The translations under genes were made by a program, and so were the position numbers. From Actinoalloteichus fjordicus (GTDB lineage Bacteria > Actinomycetota > Actinomycetes > Mycobacteriales > Pseudonocardiaceae), in assembly GCF_001941625.1 (NCBI RefSeq), contig NZ_CP016076.1:4738249-4802248 (forward strand): 64,000 nt of DNA, written 5' to 3'. The notes beneath the pieces are model-generated. The model did no database searches. It was not told the DNA's origin and saw only the letters and a program-made list of their open reading frames with translations. How positions within the stretch are numbered: the stretch's first letter is position 1; every line of letters begins with the position of its first letter. Shown here in pieces: positions 17,040 through 24,805 of this stretch.

Positions 17040-18146
17040 ATGATCACGCCGTTCCGCATCGCCATCCCCCAGGCCGACCTCGACGACCTGACCGATCGGC
17101 TCTCCCGCACCCGCTGGCCGAACGAGATCGCCGACGCAGGCTGGGACTACGGCTTCCCGCTGGCGCGACTCAAGGAGCTGGCCGAGTACTGGCGCACCGG
17201 CTACGACTGGCGGAAGCACGAGGCGGAACTCAACGAGCTTCCGCACTTCACCACCGAGATCGACAGCCAGAACGTCCACTTCGTCCATGTCTCCTCGGCG
17301 CGGCCGGACGCGCTCGCGCTGATCCTCACCCACGGCTGGCCCGGCTCGTTCCTGGAGTTCCTCGACGTGATCGAGCCGCTGTCCCGCGACTTCCACCTGG
17401 TGATCCCGTCCATCCCCGGCTTCGGCTTCTCCGGGCCTACGCACGAGCGCGGGTGGGACGCCGTCCGCGTCGCGCGGGCCTGGGCCGAGCTGATGCGCCG
17501 CCTCGGGTATGAGCGCTACGGCGCGCAGGGCGGCGACTTCGGCTCGGGCATCTCCACGGCGCTCGGCGCGGTGGCCCCCGAGCAGGTCGTCGGGGTGCAC
17601 GTCAACTACCTGCCGACCAGGCCGGTCGCCGACGCCGACATCGCGCTGTCCGAGACGGACGAGGCCCGGCTGGACAAGGTCCGGCAGCTGATGGCGAACC
17701 GTCCCCCGTACCAGGCGCTCCAGGCCCGCACCCCGCAGACCATCGGCTACGCGCTAACCGACTCGCCGGTCGGCCAGCTGGCCTGGATCGCCGAGCGCTT
17801 CGCCCAGTGGACGGATCCCCGCACCCCGATCGACGACGAGCGGATGCTCACCGACGTCTCGCTGTACTGGCTGACGGCCACGGCGGCCTCCTCGGCGCGG
17901 CTGCACCGCGAGACTCCTCGGCGGGTCGAGCCGTGCCCGGTGCCGCTCGGCGTCGCGGTGTTCGCGCACGACATCACGCAGTCGGTGCGACCGCTGGCCG
18001 AGCGGCTGTACGACATCCGGCACTGGTCGGAGTTCGAGCGCGGCGGCCACTTCGCCGCAATGGAGGTGCCGGAGCTGCTCGCCGAGGACGTCCGGAGGTT
18101 CTTCCGCTCCCGCATCACCGACGAGGACCGGGGCGCCGCTCGCTAG
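17040..18146 (+). CDS. Epoxide hydrolase, EphB-like N-terminal family
   Basis: The 368-residue protein begins with the epoxide-hydrolase N-terminal domain (FRIAIPQADLDDLTDRLSRTRWP, then YWRTGYDWRKHEAELN). The alpha/beta-hydrolase core shows the oxyanion motif LTHGWPGSFLEF, the nucleophile Asp166 in YGAQGGDFGSGIS, and FERGGHFAAMEVPELL with the catalytic His. An Asp rather than Ser nucleophile supports epoxide hydrolysis. Length is normal for the family. GGAGGG lies nine bases before ATG 17040. Regulation is probably by the divergent MarR protein. Confidence 0.88.
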   Translation: MITPFRIAIPQADLDDLTDRLSRTRWPNEIADAGWDYGFPLARLKELAEYWRTGYDWRKHEAELNELPHFTTEIDSQNVHFVHVSSARPDALALILTHGWPGSFLEFLDVIEPLSRDFHLVIPSIPGFGFSGPTHERGWDAVRVARAWAELMRRLGYERYGAQGGDFGSGISTALGAVAPEQVVGVHVNYLPTRPVADADIALSETDEARLDKVRQLMANRPPYQALQARTPQTIGYALTDSPVGQLAWIAERFAQWTDPRTPIDDERMLTDVSLYWLTATAASSARLHRETPRRVEPCPVPLGVAVFAHDITQSVRPLAERLYDIRHWSEFERGGHFAAMEVPELLAEDVRRFFRSRITDEDRGAAR

Positions 18147-18448
18147 GCGACGTCGCCTGCCGCGCGCTACCGGGAATCCGACAGCTCGCGACCGGCGGAC
18201 CGGTCCGGTCCCCGATCAGCCGAGAGCGCATCGCGAGCGCGCGTCCCCGGCTCCGCTCCGCCGATGCCCGCCGGCCGCTGCCGCCCTCGCGTCCGAGGTC
18301 GACGACCAGTCCGCGTTCTTGATCACGTCCATTGCGGACGAACGGCTGCCGTCTTTCGGATGGGATTGGCCAGGGTCTCCCCGAGTCGCCGAGGGTTCGG
18401 CGGCTCGGGTGCTTCGCCTGCCACGCGGGGTGCGGACTCGACGCGCGC
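18147..18448. other. Gap between convergent hydrolase and VOC genes
   Basis: About 300 GC-rich bases between convergent genes. I see no protein with codon bias and no strong hairpin. Confidence 0.4.
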
Positions 18449-18841
18449 TCAGCCCGCCTCGTCCCCGGTCGCCCACTCGACGAGTTCGACGGAGACTCCG
18501 TTGGGGTCGGTGATCATGAAGAGGCGCTCGCCCCAGGGCTCCTGCCGCAGCGGGAGGGTGATCTCGACGCCCTCGGCGCGCAGGCGGTCCTGCTCGCCCG
18601 CGAGGTCGTCGACGACGAAGGCGACGATCGTCCCGGCGGCCCGCTGCGCCCGCAAATGTGCGGGCAGCACCTCGATGCCTCGGCGCAGGAACACCAGGTT
18701 GACGGCGGCGTCCTCGCGGGTCAGGGACACGAAGCCGTCGGCGGCCATCGCCTCGGTGAACCCGAGGTGGCGGCGGAAGAAGTCGCGGGACGCGTCGACG
18801 TCCTCGACGGTGAAGGAGATGGCGGTGGATGAGATCTGCAC
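18449..18841 (-). CDS. VOC-superfamily (glyoxalase/bleomycin-resistance-like) protein
   Basis: The 130-residue protein has the paired beta-alpha-beta-beta-beta modules of the VOC fold: ISFTVEDVDASRDFFRRHLGFTEAMAADGFVSLTRE, then GTIVAFVVDDLAGEQDRLRAEGVEI and LFMITDPNGVSVELVEW. The final E of VELVEW is the usual metal ligand position; the N-terminal ligand position carries Ser/Thr rather than His, so metal use is uncertain. It diverges from a TetR gene with a palindrome in between and is its probable target. Confidence 0.85.
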   Translation of the reverse strand: MQISSTAISFTVEDVDASRDFFRRHLGFTEAMAADGFVSLTREDAAVNLVFLRRGIEVLPAHLRAQRAAGTIVAFVVDDLAGEQDRLRAEGVEITLPLRQEPWGERLFMITDPNGVSVELVEWATGDEAG

Positions 18842-18913
18842 GGCTGCTCCCGATGTCGTTCGCTGATCGCGAGGGGCGACGCCGCAGCCTCAGCAGCGTG
18901 GCACCATGACTAC

Positions 18914-18938
18914 GTACAAAGTACACTATACCTTGTAC
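18914..18938. promoter_or_regulatory. Probable TetR operator
   Basis: GTACAAAG (18914-18921) and CCTTGTAC (18931-18938) form an inverted repeat with one mismatch and a 9-base A/T-rich spacer, in the divergent region between the VOC and TetR starts. Position and symmetry fit TetR autoregulation with control of the VOC gene. Confidence 0.55.
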
Positions 18939-18964
18939 GGAGTATGCCGTGAGAGGATCGCGCC

Positions 18965-19729
18965 ATGGCCGAAGATCGCAGCGGCACGACCGATCCGGCC
19001 CGGACGCTGGCACTGCTGTGGCGGGAGCCCGGCACCGGGCGGCCCGCGCGGGGACCGCGGCAGGGGCTCACCGTCGACGCCGTGGTCGACACCGGGATCA
19101 CCCTCGCCGACGGCGCCGGGCTCGACGCGCTGACCATGCGCCGCGTCGCCCAGTCCCTCGGCGTGGCGCCGATGTCGCTCTACACCTATGTCCGCAGCAA
19201 GGCCGAGCTGCTGGATCTGATGCTCGACGCCGTCTACCTGGCGATGCCGAGGCCCGACCACGTGGACCGGCCGTGGCGGGAGCGGGTGACGGCGGTCGCC
19301 GAGGGCAATCGCGCCCTGCTCGCCCGGCATCCCTGGGTCGCCGCCGCCTCCACGACCCGGCCGGTGCTGGGGCCGGGTCAGATGGCCAAGTACGAGCATG
19401 AGCTGCTGGCCTTCGAGGGCATCGGTTTGACCGACGTCGAGATGGACGCCGCCCTGACCTATCTGCTGGGCTTCGTGCACAACGTGGCGCGGCTGGCCAT
19501 CGATCGAGAACTCGCGGCCCGCGACACCGCCATGAACGACGAGCAGTGGTGGGCGGCCAACGAGCCGCTGCTGGCGAAGGTCCTCGACCCGAGCCGCTTC
19601 CCGACGGCGGCGCGGGTCGGCACCGCAGCGGGTGAGGAACATCAGGCCGCCGCCGATCCCGACCACGCCTACGACTTCGGTCTTCAGCGGGTGTTGGACG
19701 GCTTCGCGGCGCTGCTCGCGGATCGCTGA
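18965..19729 (+). CDS. TetR-family transcriptional regulator
   Basis: A 254-residue regulator. Residues 36-85 hold the TetR helix-turn-helix (LTVDAVVDTGITLADGAGLDALTMRRVAQSLGVAPMSLYTYVRSKAELLDLMLD). The C-terminal ligand domain is of the TetR_C_1 type (RPWRERVTAVAEGNRALLARHPWVAA). A 35-residue tail precedes the HTH. It is divergently transcribed from the VOC gene. The ligand is unknown. Confidence 0.9.
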   Translation: MAEDRSGTTDPARTLALLWREPGTGRPARGPRQGLTVDAVVDTGITLADGAGLDALTMRRVAQSLGVAPMSLYTYVRSKAELLDLMLDAVYLAMPRPDHVDRPWRERVTAVAEGNRALLARHPWVAAASTTRPVLGPGQMAKYEHELLAFEGIGLTDVEMDAALTYLLGFVHNVARLAIDRELAARDTAMNDEQWWAANEPLLAKVLDPSRFPTAARVGTAAGEEHQAAADPDHAYDFGLQRVLDGFAALLADR

Positions 19730-20190
19730 GGCCGCTGAGGCCGCTGAGGCTGGTGGGGCTGGTGGGGCTGGTGGGGCCTGAGTCCGCTGAGGCCTGAGGC
19801 CTGCCAACGGAGATCGGCGCCGGGCGGGCCAGGGCCGTGACACCGCGGGCCGGCCCGGCCCGCCCACACCGTCGGAGCGGGCCGCCGCCGGATCTCGGCT
19901 GAGAAGGCGGCCGACGCGGGCGAGGCGGCAGCCCGGCCGCCACCTCGGCGACCGGACGACGACCGGCCCGCGGCCGCTGCCGCCCTGCCGCGATCTGGAG
20001 GTGAACTACCCGTCCCGCAACGATTCACAGCGGCCCGAAGACGACCTGGCAGCGACCTACCATGACTGGCAACGAGCTGCCACGACCTGACGGCGACCTA
20101 CCGCGACCTACCGCGACCTCCGGCGACCTGCCGCCGCACCGCCGCACCGCCGCACCGCCGCACCGCCGCACCGCCGCACCGCCGCACCGA
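19730..20190. other. Repeat-rich gap between convergent genes
   Basis: Just after the TetR stop lie short tandem units: GAGGCCGCT-type repeats and then several copies of TGGTGGGGC (about 19737-19780). Degenerate CGACCTACCG-like units follow around 20085-20130, leading into the GCCGCACC array. No coding capacity is apparent. This looks like slippage-prone filler between convergent genes. Confidence 0.5.
20133..20188. repeat. Seven tandem copies of GCCGCACC
   Basis: Seven perfect head-to-tail copies of the 8-mer GCCGCACC occupy 56 bases, ending two bases before the minus-strand stop codon of the DUF5134-like gene. The unit length is not a multiple of three and the array lies outside the coding region, so copy-number changes would not alter the protein. 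Useful as a strain marker. Confidence 0.95.
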
Positions 20191-21027
20191 TCAGAGCATC
20201 ACCAGCAGCATGGCCCCCATCCCGATGCTCATCACCGCGTGACAGGCCGCTTCGAAGGCTTCGCCGCGCAGCGCACTCGCCGAGCCTGCCGCCGCGCCCG
20301 TACCGCCGGACTTCTCCCGGACGGCCGCAGCGAGCCCGACCGCACCGGCCCCGGTCGTCCCGCTCCCGCCGTCGACCTCGGCCGTCGCCCGGCCTGCCCA
20401 CTCGGCACGGACCCACCCTGCGGCGGGCCGGGTCCCGGATTCCACGGCGAGGACGCCCTGCGCGGCGTCGACCGCTCCGGCGATCCAGCGCAGCGACGAC
20501 AGGATGAGGTACAGCCCGATCAGTCCGGTGAGCACGGCGACGAGGGCGGACAGGCCCAGCCGCTCGGGGGCGACCGACACCGCGCCGAGGGTCGTGATGC
20601 CCTCGGCGGGCGAACCCAGGGCGGCGAGCGCGTGCACGTGGCCGCCGCTGCTCGAGGGTGCCGTCATCGCGGCGGGCATGATCGCCAGCATCCACACCAT
20701 CGCCGCCGCCATCAGCGTGTGATGGACGTGCGCCGACGGCCCGGCGGCCTGCTCACGGCCCGCCCGCAGCCGCCCCACGGTCAGCGCGAGGAACCACGCG
20801 GTGGCGAGCGAGAACACGACGAGCTGTGGAGTGAGAGGGATGCTCATCCCCCACGGCCAGGTCATGGCGACCATCGCCGCGCACATCAGCACGTGGGCCA
20901 GGGCCGAGATCCGCGCGGGCAGACTCGGGCCGTCCGCCGGGCGTCCCACGAGCTGCCGCAGGAAGCCGAGCAGCGCGACGGCGAACCCGATGGTGAACAG
21001 CCAGCGCAGCAGGGGTCCGTCGACCAT
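20191..21027 (-). CDS. DUF5134-like multi-pass membrane protein
   Basis: The 278-residue protein has about seven hydrophobic segments: LLRWLFTIGFAVALLGFL, ISALAHVLMCAAMVAMTWPWGM, LVVFSLATAWFLALTV, VHHTLMAAAMVWMLAIMPAAM, LGLSALVAVLTGLIGLYLILSS and a final HAVMSIGMGAMLLVML. Histidines in HxxMxxAM patterns (LAHVLMCAAMV, HHTLMAAAMV, HAVMSIGMGAM) are conserved features of DUF5134 and suggest metal or heme contact. The start overlaps the PepSY gene stop by one base. DUF5134 and PepSY pairs suggest a metal-handling unit; the function is undetermined. Confidence 0.75.
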   Translation of the reverse strand: MVDGPLLRWLFTIGFAVALLGFLRQLVGRPADGPSLPARISALAHVLMCAAMVAMTWPWGMSIPLTPQLVVFSLATAWFLALTVGRLRAGREQAAGPSAHVHHTLMAAAMVWMLAIMPAAMTAPSSSGGHVHALAALGSPAEGITTLGAVSVAPERLGLSALVAVLTGLIGLYLILSSLRWIAGAVDAAQGVLAVESGTRPAAGWVRAEWAGRATAEVDGGSGTTGAGAVGLAAAVREKSGGTGAAAGSASALRGEAFEAACHAVMSIGMGAMLLVML

Positions 21028-22676
21028 CAGGCACCTCCGGCGGTGTCGGTGTCGGTGCGGCCGGCCCCCGTGGTGGCGGGGTCGGCGGCGCCCCCACTCG
21101 GCGCTCCGACCACGGCCGAGGCCGCGTCGGCATCCGAGAGCGCGCCGATCTCCGTGCCGTCGTCAGGATCCGGCGGCGCCTCGATCGGCGCGGCGCGACG
21201 GCGGTCTCGGCGGCCGAGCAGGATGTCGATCAGCAGGAACACCAGCAGCGAGGCGCCGAGCAGCGGCAGGAAATAGGCGATGAGGACACCGAGGAGGATC
21301 ACCGGCGCCAGCACTCGGCCGGGAATCCGCCGCCAGGCGCCTCGGGCGGGCGGCCTGCCGAAGGAGGAAGCGGCGGCCCGCGTCGGCCTGCGCAGCCACC
21401 ACATCCGGTAGCCCCAGAAGATCACGCCGAGCAGCGACCCGGCCAGCAGCACCAGCACGGCCTGGTTCACCCAGCCGAAGAGGAAGCCCATGTGGGCGTC
21501 GATCCCCCAGCGGGCCAGTTTGGCCGCCAGCGGATAGTCGTCGAAGCGCAGCACCTCGAGGACCTCGCCGGTCGCCGGGTCGACGGCGGCCGAGTCCTGC
21601 TCGGTGGGCCAGACGCGGCCCTGTTCCGCCACTCGGTAGGCCGTGCCGGGCTCCTCGGGCGGGGTGATCTCCACGGGGCCGGTGAGCCCCGCCGCGACGA
21701 CGGCCGCCCAGACCTGGTCCACGCCCACGTCGGCGCCGCCACCCGGCGGGGCAGACGTGTCGGCACCCGAGGCGGGCAGTTCGGTCGACACGGCGGGCGT
21801 GTCCCAGGACAGCGCCGCACGGAGCTGATTGACGTTCTCGCCCGCGAAGGTCGACCAGGTCAGTCCGGTGGCCGAGAGCAGGACGAGCCCGCCCGCCGCC
21901 CAGATGCCCACCGAGCCGTGCCAGGACATGGTGCGGCGGCGGCCCGCCGGACCACCCGAGGGCGCGAGGACGGCGCGGGCCCGCCGGTCGGACCGCCTGC
22001 GCAGCACCCACAGCACGGCTCCCACCGAGACGATCAGCCACAGCCAGCTCGCGGCGAGTTCGCTGTAGAGCCTGCCGACGTCGCCGAGGTGCAGTCCTCG
22101 GTGCAGCCAGTCGATCCAGCCGCGCACCGGCAGGGCCTGCCCGCTGCCGTAGGTCTCCAGGACGCCCCGGACCTCGGTCGTGTAGGGGTCGACGAAGACC
22201 GTGCGGTGATAGCTCTCCGGCAGGTCGGGGGCGTGGAAGATCACCTGCGTAGTGTCGGTCGCCGTCGGGCCCGGCCGGACGGATCTCATCTCGTCGTCGG
22301 GGCGGACGAGGCGGGCGGCCTCGACCTGGTCCGCGAGCGGCTGCGCGGTTCCGGTGGGGGACACGTGCAGTTCTCGGTCATAGACGGCCTGCTCGATCTG
22401 CGGGCTGAAGACATAGAGCAGCCCGGTGAGCGAGGCGATGATCAGCAGCGGCGCGACGAAGACGCCCGCGTAGAAGTGCAGCCGCAGCACCAGGGGCCGC
22501 AGGTGCGACCAGGCCGACGTCGTGGAGTCGCCGCCGCTCGCCGCCGGCGGGCCCGAGCCCGCATCGGGTGTCCCTGGCGGTTCCCCCGGCGGCGCGACAT
22601 CGGCGGCGGCCCGCTCCGGCCCGCCGCCCTCCGACGCAGACCCGCCACGCCCGATCCCCGCTGAACTCGTGCTCAT
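21027..22676 (-). CDS. PepSY-associated transmembrane protein (iron-regulated membrane-protein family)
   Basis: A 549-residue protein. A 55-residue Gly/Pro-rich cytoplasmic head is followed by RLHFYAGVFVAPLLIIASLTGLLYVFSP (first membrane helix), a PepSY-like external segment, WLHRGLHLGDVGRLYSELAASWLWLIVSVGAVLWV (second helix), MSWHGSVGIWAAGGLVLLSATGLTW, a second external domain, and two further helices (VNQAVLVLLAGSLLGVIFWGY, ILLGVLIAYFLPLLGASLLVFLLI). The conserved His of RLHFYAG, LHRGLHLG and WHGSVG typify this family, linked to ferric-siderophore reduction or copper handling. Substrate not determinable; no clear iron box upstream. Confidence 0.85.
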   Translation of the reverse strand: MSTSSAGIGRGGSASEGGGPERAAADVAPPGEPPGTPDAGSGPPAASGGDSTTSAWSHLRPLVLRLHFYAGVFVAPLLIIASLTGLLYVFSPQIEQAVYDRELHVSPTGTAQPLADQVEAARLVRPDDEMRSVRPGPTATDTTQVIFHAPDLPESYHRTVFVDPYTTEVRGVLETYGSGQALPVRGWIDWLHRGLHLGDVGRLYSELAASWLWLIVSVGAVLWVLRRRSDRRARAVLAPSGGPAGRRRTMSWHGSVGIWAAGGLVLLSATGLTWSTFAGENVNQLRAALSWDTPAVSTELPASGADTSAPPGGGADVGVDQVWAAVVAAGLTGPVEITPPEEPGTAYRVAEQGRVWPTEQDSAAVDPATGEVLEVLRFDDYPLAAKLARWGIDAHMGFLFGWVNQAVLVLLAGSLLGVIFWGYRMWWLRRPTRAAASSFGRPPARGAWRRIPGRVLAPVILLGVLIAYFLPLLGASLLVFLLIDILLGRRDRRRAAPIEAPPDPDDGTEIGALSDADAASAVVGAPSGGAADPATTGAGRTDTDTAGGA

Positions 22677-22966
22677 CTACGCTCCGTCCACTTCGCGACG
22701 CCGACCGCCGTCGTCAGACCGCACGGACCCTCGTCGCCGGGCGGACTCGATCTCGAACGGCGGAGACCGTCACCGCACAGGTCGTCGAACGGAGCCGGTT
22801 AGTTCCCGACGAACCGATCGAACATGTCGACGACCCGCCACCGAGGCGGCCGAACGACCGACCGGACGCCCCAGCGCCGGTCGGGCACCGAACACGGCCC
22901 GACGACGGCGGATCGACGACGGCAGGCACGGACGAGCGCACGGGCAGGCGCCCGAGGCCGGGCGGC

Positions 22967-23722
22967 TCAGCCCAGCGAAGCCTCGGTGCGCACCACGGGC
23001 TCCCGCTCCGCGACGACCTCGCGGGTCCGGTGGCCGATCACCGCGACCACGACGGTGGCCACGACGGACAGCAGCAGGGCGGCGGCGATGTGCCACAGCA
23101 GCAGGGCCGCGCCGACCAGCGCACCGAGCAGGATGAGGCCGACGGCGCCCACCCGGCGGGCCCACAGTCGCCCGTCGCCGCCCGCGAGGCGGGAGTCCGC
23201 CGCGAGGCCGGTCAGTGTCGAGGTCACCACGACCGTGGTGACGTCCTTGACGGCGAGGCGTCGGGCCGCTGCGGCCTGGATGCCCATCACCACGGCCGTG
23301 CCGGTGGTGATCACGGCGCCGAGCGGGTCTGCCGGGTGGGCCCCCGTGAACAGCAGGGCGCCGCTGAGCACCAGCAGGACTCCCGCGACGACCCCGAGCA
23401 GGGCGGTGGTGTGCGTCGTCCAGCCGGGTGCGGCCCTGCGCAGCACTCGGCCCGCGATGACGGCGCCGACGAGGTAGCCGACCAGCGCCAGCGCGGGCCG
23501 CAGTACGGGCAGCGGTTCGCCGCCGACGGTGACGCCGCCCTCCCCCGCGACGCCGTCGACCACGCCCATGCCGAGCAGCACGACGTTGCCGGTCATGTTG
23601 CCGACGAAGACCCGGTCGAGGCCGAGGTATCCGACGGCGTCGACCACCCCGGTGGAGAAGGTGAGCACCAGCATCAGCATCAGGTGGGTGCGTGCCCGAC
23701 TGTCAGGCGTGCGACTCGTCAA
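22967..23722 (-). CDS. YoaK/DUF1275-family membrane protein
   Basis: The 251-residue protein has about six hydrophobic helices and the family hallmarks: LTFSTGVVDAVGYLGLDRVFVGNMTGNVVLLGMG at the N-terminus and GIQAAAARRLAVKDVTTVVVTSTLTGLAAD in the centre. DUF1275 proteins are small membrane proteins of unknown transport role. Its stop lies 290 bases from the PepSY start; that gap shows no gene. Confidence 0.85.
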   Translation of the reverse strand: MTSRTPDSRARTHLMLMLVLTFSTGVVDAVGYLGLDRVFVGNMTGNVVLLGMGVVDGVAGEGGVTVGGEPLPVLRPALALVGYLVGAVIAGRVLRRAAPGWTTHTTALLGVVAGVLLVLSGALLFTGAHPADPLGAVITTGTAVVMGIQAAAARRLAVKDVTTVVVTSTLTGLAADSRLAGGDGRLWARRVGAVGLILLGALVGAALLLWHIAAALLLSVVATVVVAVIGHRTREVVAEREPVVRTEASLG

Positions 23723-23892
23723 CTCGGTCGTCCCTGTTCTCGTCTGCTCCCGACGTCGCGGGAGGCATGGATATGCTTGTCGTCTGCCGTGCCGGACGTC
23801 CGCCGTTCCAGGCGTCTGCCCGCATGAGGGAGCTGTCGTTTCCGACGGCCGCCGTAGTAGGGGAATGCCGCATCAAGGGTCAGGAGCGCACC

Positions 23893-24519
23893 GTGACCAG
23901 CCTCAGCGAGCGGGTCGCAGGCCGAATCCGGCGCGACATCATCCGGGGCACCCTCGCGCCCGGAACGCGGGTCACCGAGGCCGCGCTGAGCGAGGCCTAC
24001 GGCGTCTCGCGGGTCCCGATCCGAGAGGCGTTCCGGGTCCTGGAGACCGAGGGGTTCGTCGTGTCCCGCCCCTATGCGGGCTCGACCGTCGCGGCCCTGG
24101 ACACCGCGGACGCCGACGACCTCTTCGCGGTGCGCGCGACGGTCGAGGAGCGCACGGCGCGCCGGGCGGCGGGCCGGGCCGACTCGGCGGCCGTGGCTCG
24201 ACTGATGGCCGTCGTCGACGCGGGAGACTCCGCGCTGGCGGCGGGCAGGCGGCAGGATCTGACCGATCTGAACACGGCGTTCCACCTCGCCATCGCCGAG
24301 ATCGCGGCGAATCCGAGCCTGACGGGGATGCTGCGACAACTCGCGGGCAAGATCGAGTGGATCTACGCTGCCGACGTGGCGGTGCGGGCGGAGAGCTCGT
24401 GGATCGAGCATCGGCTGATCGCCTCGGCGATCGAGACGGGCGACGTCGATGGTGCGGCCCTCCTCATGCGCCGTCATGTCGAGAACTCCCGGCACGGATA
24501 CCTGCTCCGCCACGGCTGA
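23893..24519 (+). CDS. GntR-family (FCD domain) transcriptional regulator
   Basis: From GTG 23893, with AGGAG seven bases upstream, the protein has 208 residues. The N-terminal winged helix is LSERVAGRIRRDIIRGTLAPGTRVTEAALSEAYGVSRVPIREAFRVLETEGFVV. The FCD ligand domain follows, with DLFAVRATVEERTARRAA, DLNTAFHLAIAEIAANPSL and EHRLIASAIETGDVDGAALLMRRHVENS, in which Asp/His residues usually bind a metal. It precedes the peptide-importer operon, and two GTATAC-centred sites fit its family's operators, so it probably regulates that operon. Confidence 0.88.
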   Translation: MTSLSERVAGRIRRDIIRGTLAPGTRVTEAALSEAYGVSRVPIREAFRVLETEGFVVSRPYAGSTVAALDTADADDLFAVRATVEERTARRAAGRADSAAVARLMAVVDAGDSALAAGRRQDLTDLNTAFHLAIAEIAANPSLTGMLRQLAGKIEWIYAADVAVRAESSWIEHRLIASAIETGDVDGAALLMRRHVENSRHGYLLRHG

Positions 24520-24662
24520 CCCCGACGCGGTCGACCCGGCGAGGCGAGTCGCCGTGCTGTGACGTAACCCGGCACCGACCGGTCTGCCACGACACCCGCT
24601 CGGCCGCGCCGCCCAGGCGATGACGAGACCGGCACGAAGCGGGCGCTCCCGTAGCGCGACGA

Positions 24663-24672
24663 ATCGTATACA
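24663..24672. promoter_or_regulatory. GntR/FCD-type operator, copy 1
   Basis: ATCGTATACA at 24663-24672 is centred on the palindrome GTATAC. FCD-group GntR proteins typically bind short TNGTATACNA-like palindromes. The same 10-mer recurs 107 bases downstream, and the pair flanks the presumed promoter of the operon starting at 24806. Confidence 0.6.
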
Positions 24673-24769
24673 AAGATGACTCAATCGGGAAGTCGCCGTC
24701 CAAATGGTGCAACCGAACCCATTGCACCTGCGGAAACATCATGGAAACATCGTCCACCTAAGGTCTAGG

Positions 24770-24779
24770 ATCGTATACA
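24770..24779. promoter_or_regulatory. GntR/FCD-type operator, copy 2
   Basis: This is an exact second copy of ATCGTATACA, 26 bases before the solute-binding protein ATG, placed to block transcription or early elongation. Two identical 10-mers with a palindromic core in a 290-base gap of a GC-rich genome are unlikely by chance. The 107-base spacing is about ten helical turns and could allow looping. Confidence 0.6.
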
Positions 24780-24805
24780 TTCCTGATGTTGTAGCGAGGT
24801 CCCAC

